Below are positions 63,979 through 64,000 of a stretch of 64,000 nt of DNA, piece by piece. The position numbers and the translations under genes were made by a program. Source of the DNA: Sphingomonas suaedae. Lineage in GTDB: Bacteria > Pseudomonadota > Alphaproteobacteria > Sphingomonadales > Sphingomonadaceae. Below the pieces are notes generated by a model. That model saw only the letters and a program-made list of their open reading frames with translations, had not been told where the DNA came from and made no database searches. Positions within the stretch are counted from its first letter, which is position 1, and each line of letters opens with the position of its first letter. Where the stretch lies: contig NZ_CP042239.1 of assembly GCF_007833215.1 (NCBI RefSeq), positions 1,302,001 through 1,366,000 on the forward strand. The letters run 5' to 3'.

Positions 63979-64000
63979 GCGGCAGAGGTGGATGCGTACG

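Overview
The window is chromosomal DNA from a high-GC alphaproteobacterium, most likely a sphingomonad (Sphingomonas or a close relative). This rests on the sphingomonad-style ferulate genes, with an ADP-forming-type feruloyl-CoA synthetase. It also rests on the direct-repeat LexA box GTTC-N7-GTTC at uvrA, the PetP-like MarR and ScfR-type regulators, the TonB-dependent receptor and the families of short GC-rich palindromic intergenic elements. No rRNA, CRISPR array, prophage or intact insertion sequence was seen.

Layout. 1-8.7 kb: an exported alpha/beta hydrolase (cut by the left edge), an MmgE/PrpD protein and a hydroxycinnamate cluster (aldehyde dehydrogenase, FerB-like hydratase/lyase, FerA-like CoA synthetase, MarR regulator), then an aldo/keto reductase and tRNA-Gln. 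Together FerA, FerB and the dehydrogenase would convert ferulate to feruloyl-CoA, vanillin and vanillate. 8.8-15.3 kb: housekeeping genes (ilvE, proC, GST, GDPD, ubiK, tspO) and a hemerythrin protein. 15.3-21 kb: an RND efflux pump pair and an ScfR-like regulator. 21-30 kb: acyl-CoA dehydrogenase, SDR, AI-2E family permease, secreted lactonase-like and CocE-type hydrolases, and the NADP-malic enzyme. 30-38.5 kb: mutS with a coupled 52-residue membrane protein, a flavin reductase, a structured minus-strand small gene, a lipoprotein, a RAMA-HigB-HigA operon and uvrB. 38.5-49 kb: a repeat-filled gap, an atypical coiled-coil protein, a DUF3617 lipoprotein, an exported S9 peptidase, ligA, and a TonB receptor with a foldable leader. 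49-64 kb: small stress and membrane genes, a second repeat-filled gap, an AT-rich ATPase gene, uvrA, a single-chain restriction-methylase with an atypical recognition region and small partner, a proline/glycine-rich lipoprotein and an HExxH protein.

DNA repair is well represented: mutS, uvrB, ligA and uvrA all lie here but in separate transcription units, and only uvrA carries a clear SOS box. Accessory DNA appears as four pockets of unusual composition: the toxin-antitoxin operon (35.2-36.3 kb), the coiled-coil protein (38.8-40.1 kb), the ATPase (52.4-54.3 kb) and the centre of the restriction enzyme (about 60.07-60.62 kb).

The most noteworthy observations are two short palindromic repeat elements carried in frame inside uvrA, with a sister copy of one in the ferulate operon. 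Also notable are a minus-strand mini-gene with a 14-nt perfect Shine-Dalgarno match, an 18-codon ORF, a series of hairpins and a terminator. A SeqA-N-like/RAMA protein forms an overlapping operon with HigBA behind two perfect palindromes. There are also several unclassified repeat families. All functional calls are from reading the sequence; no database search was run.
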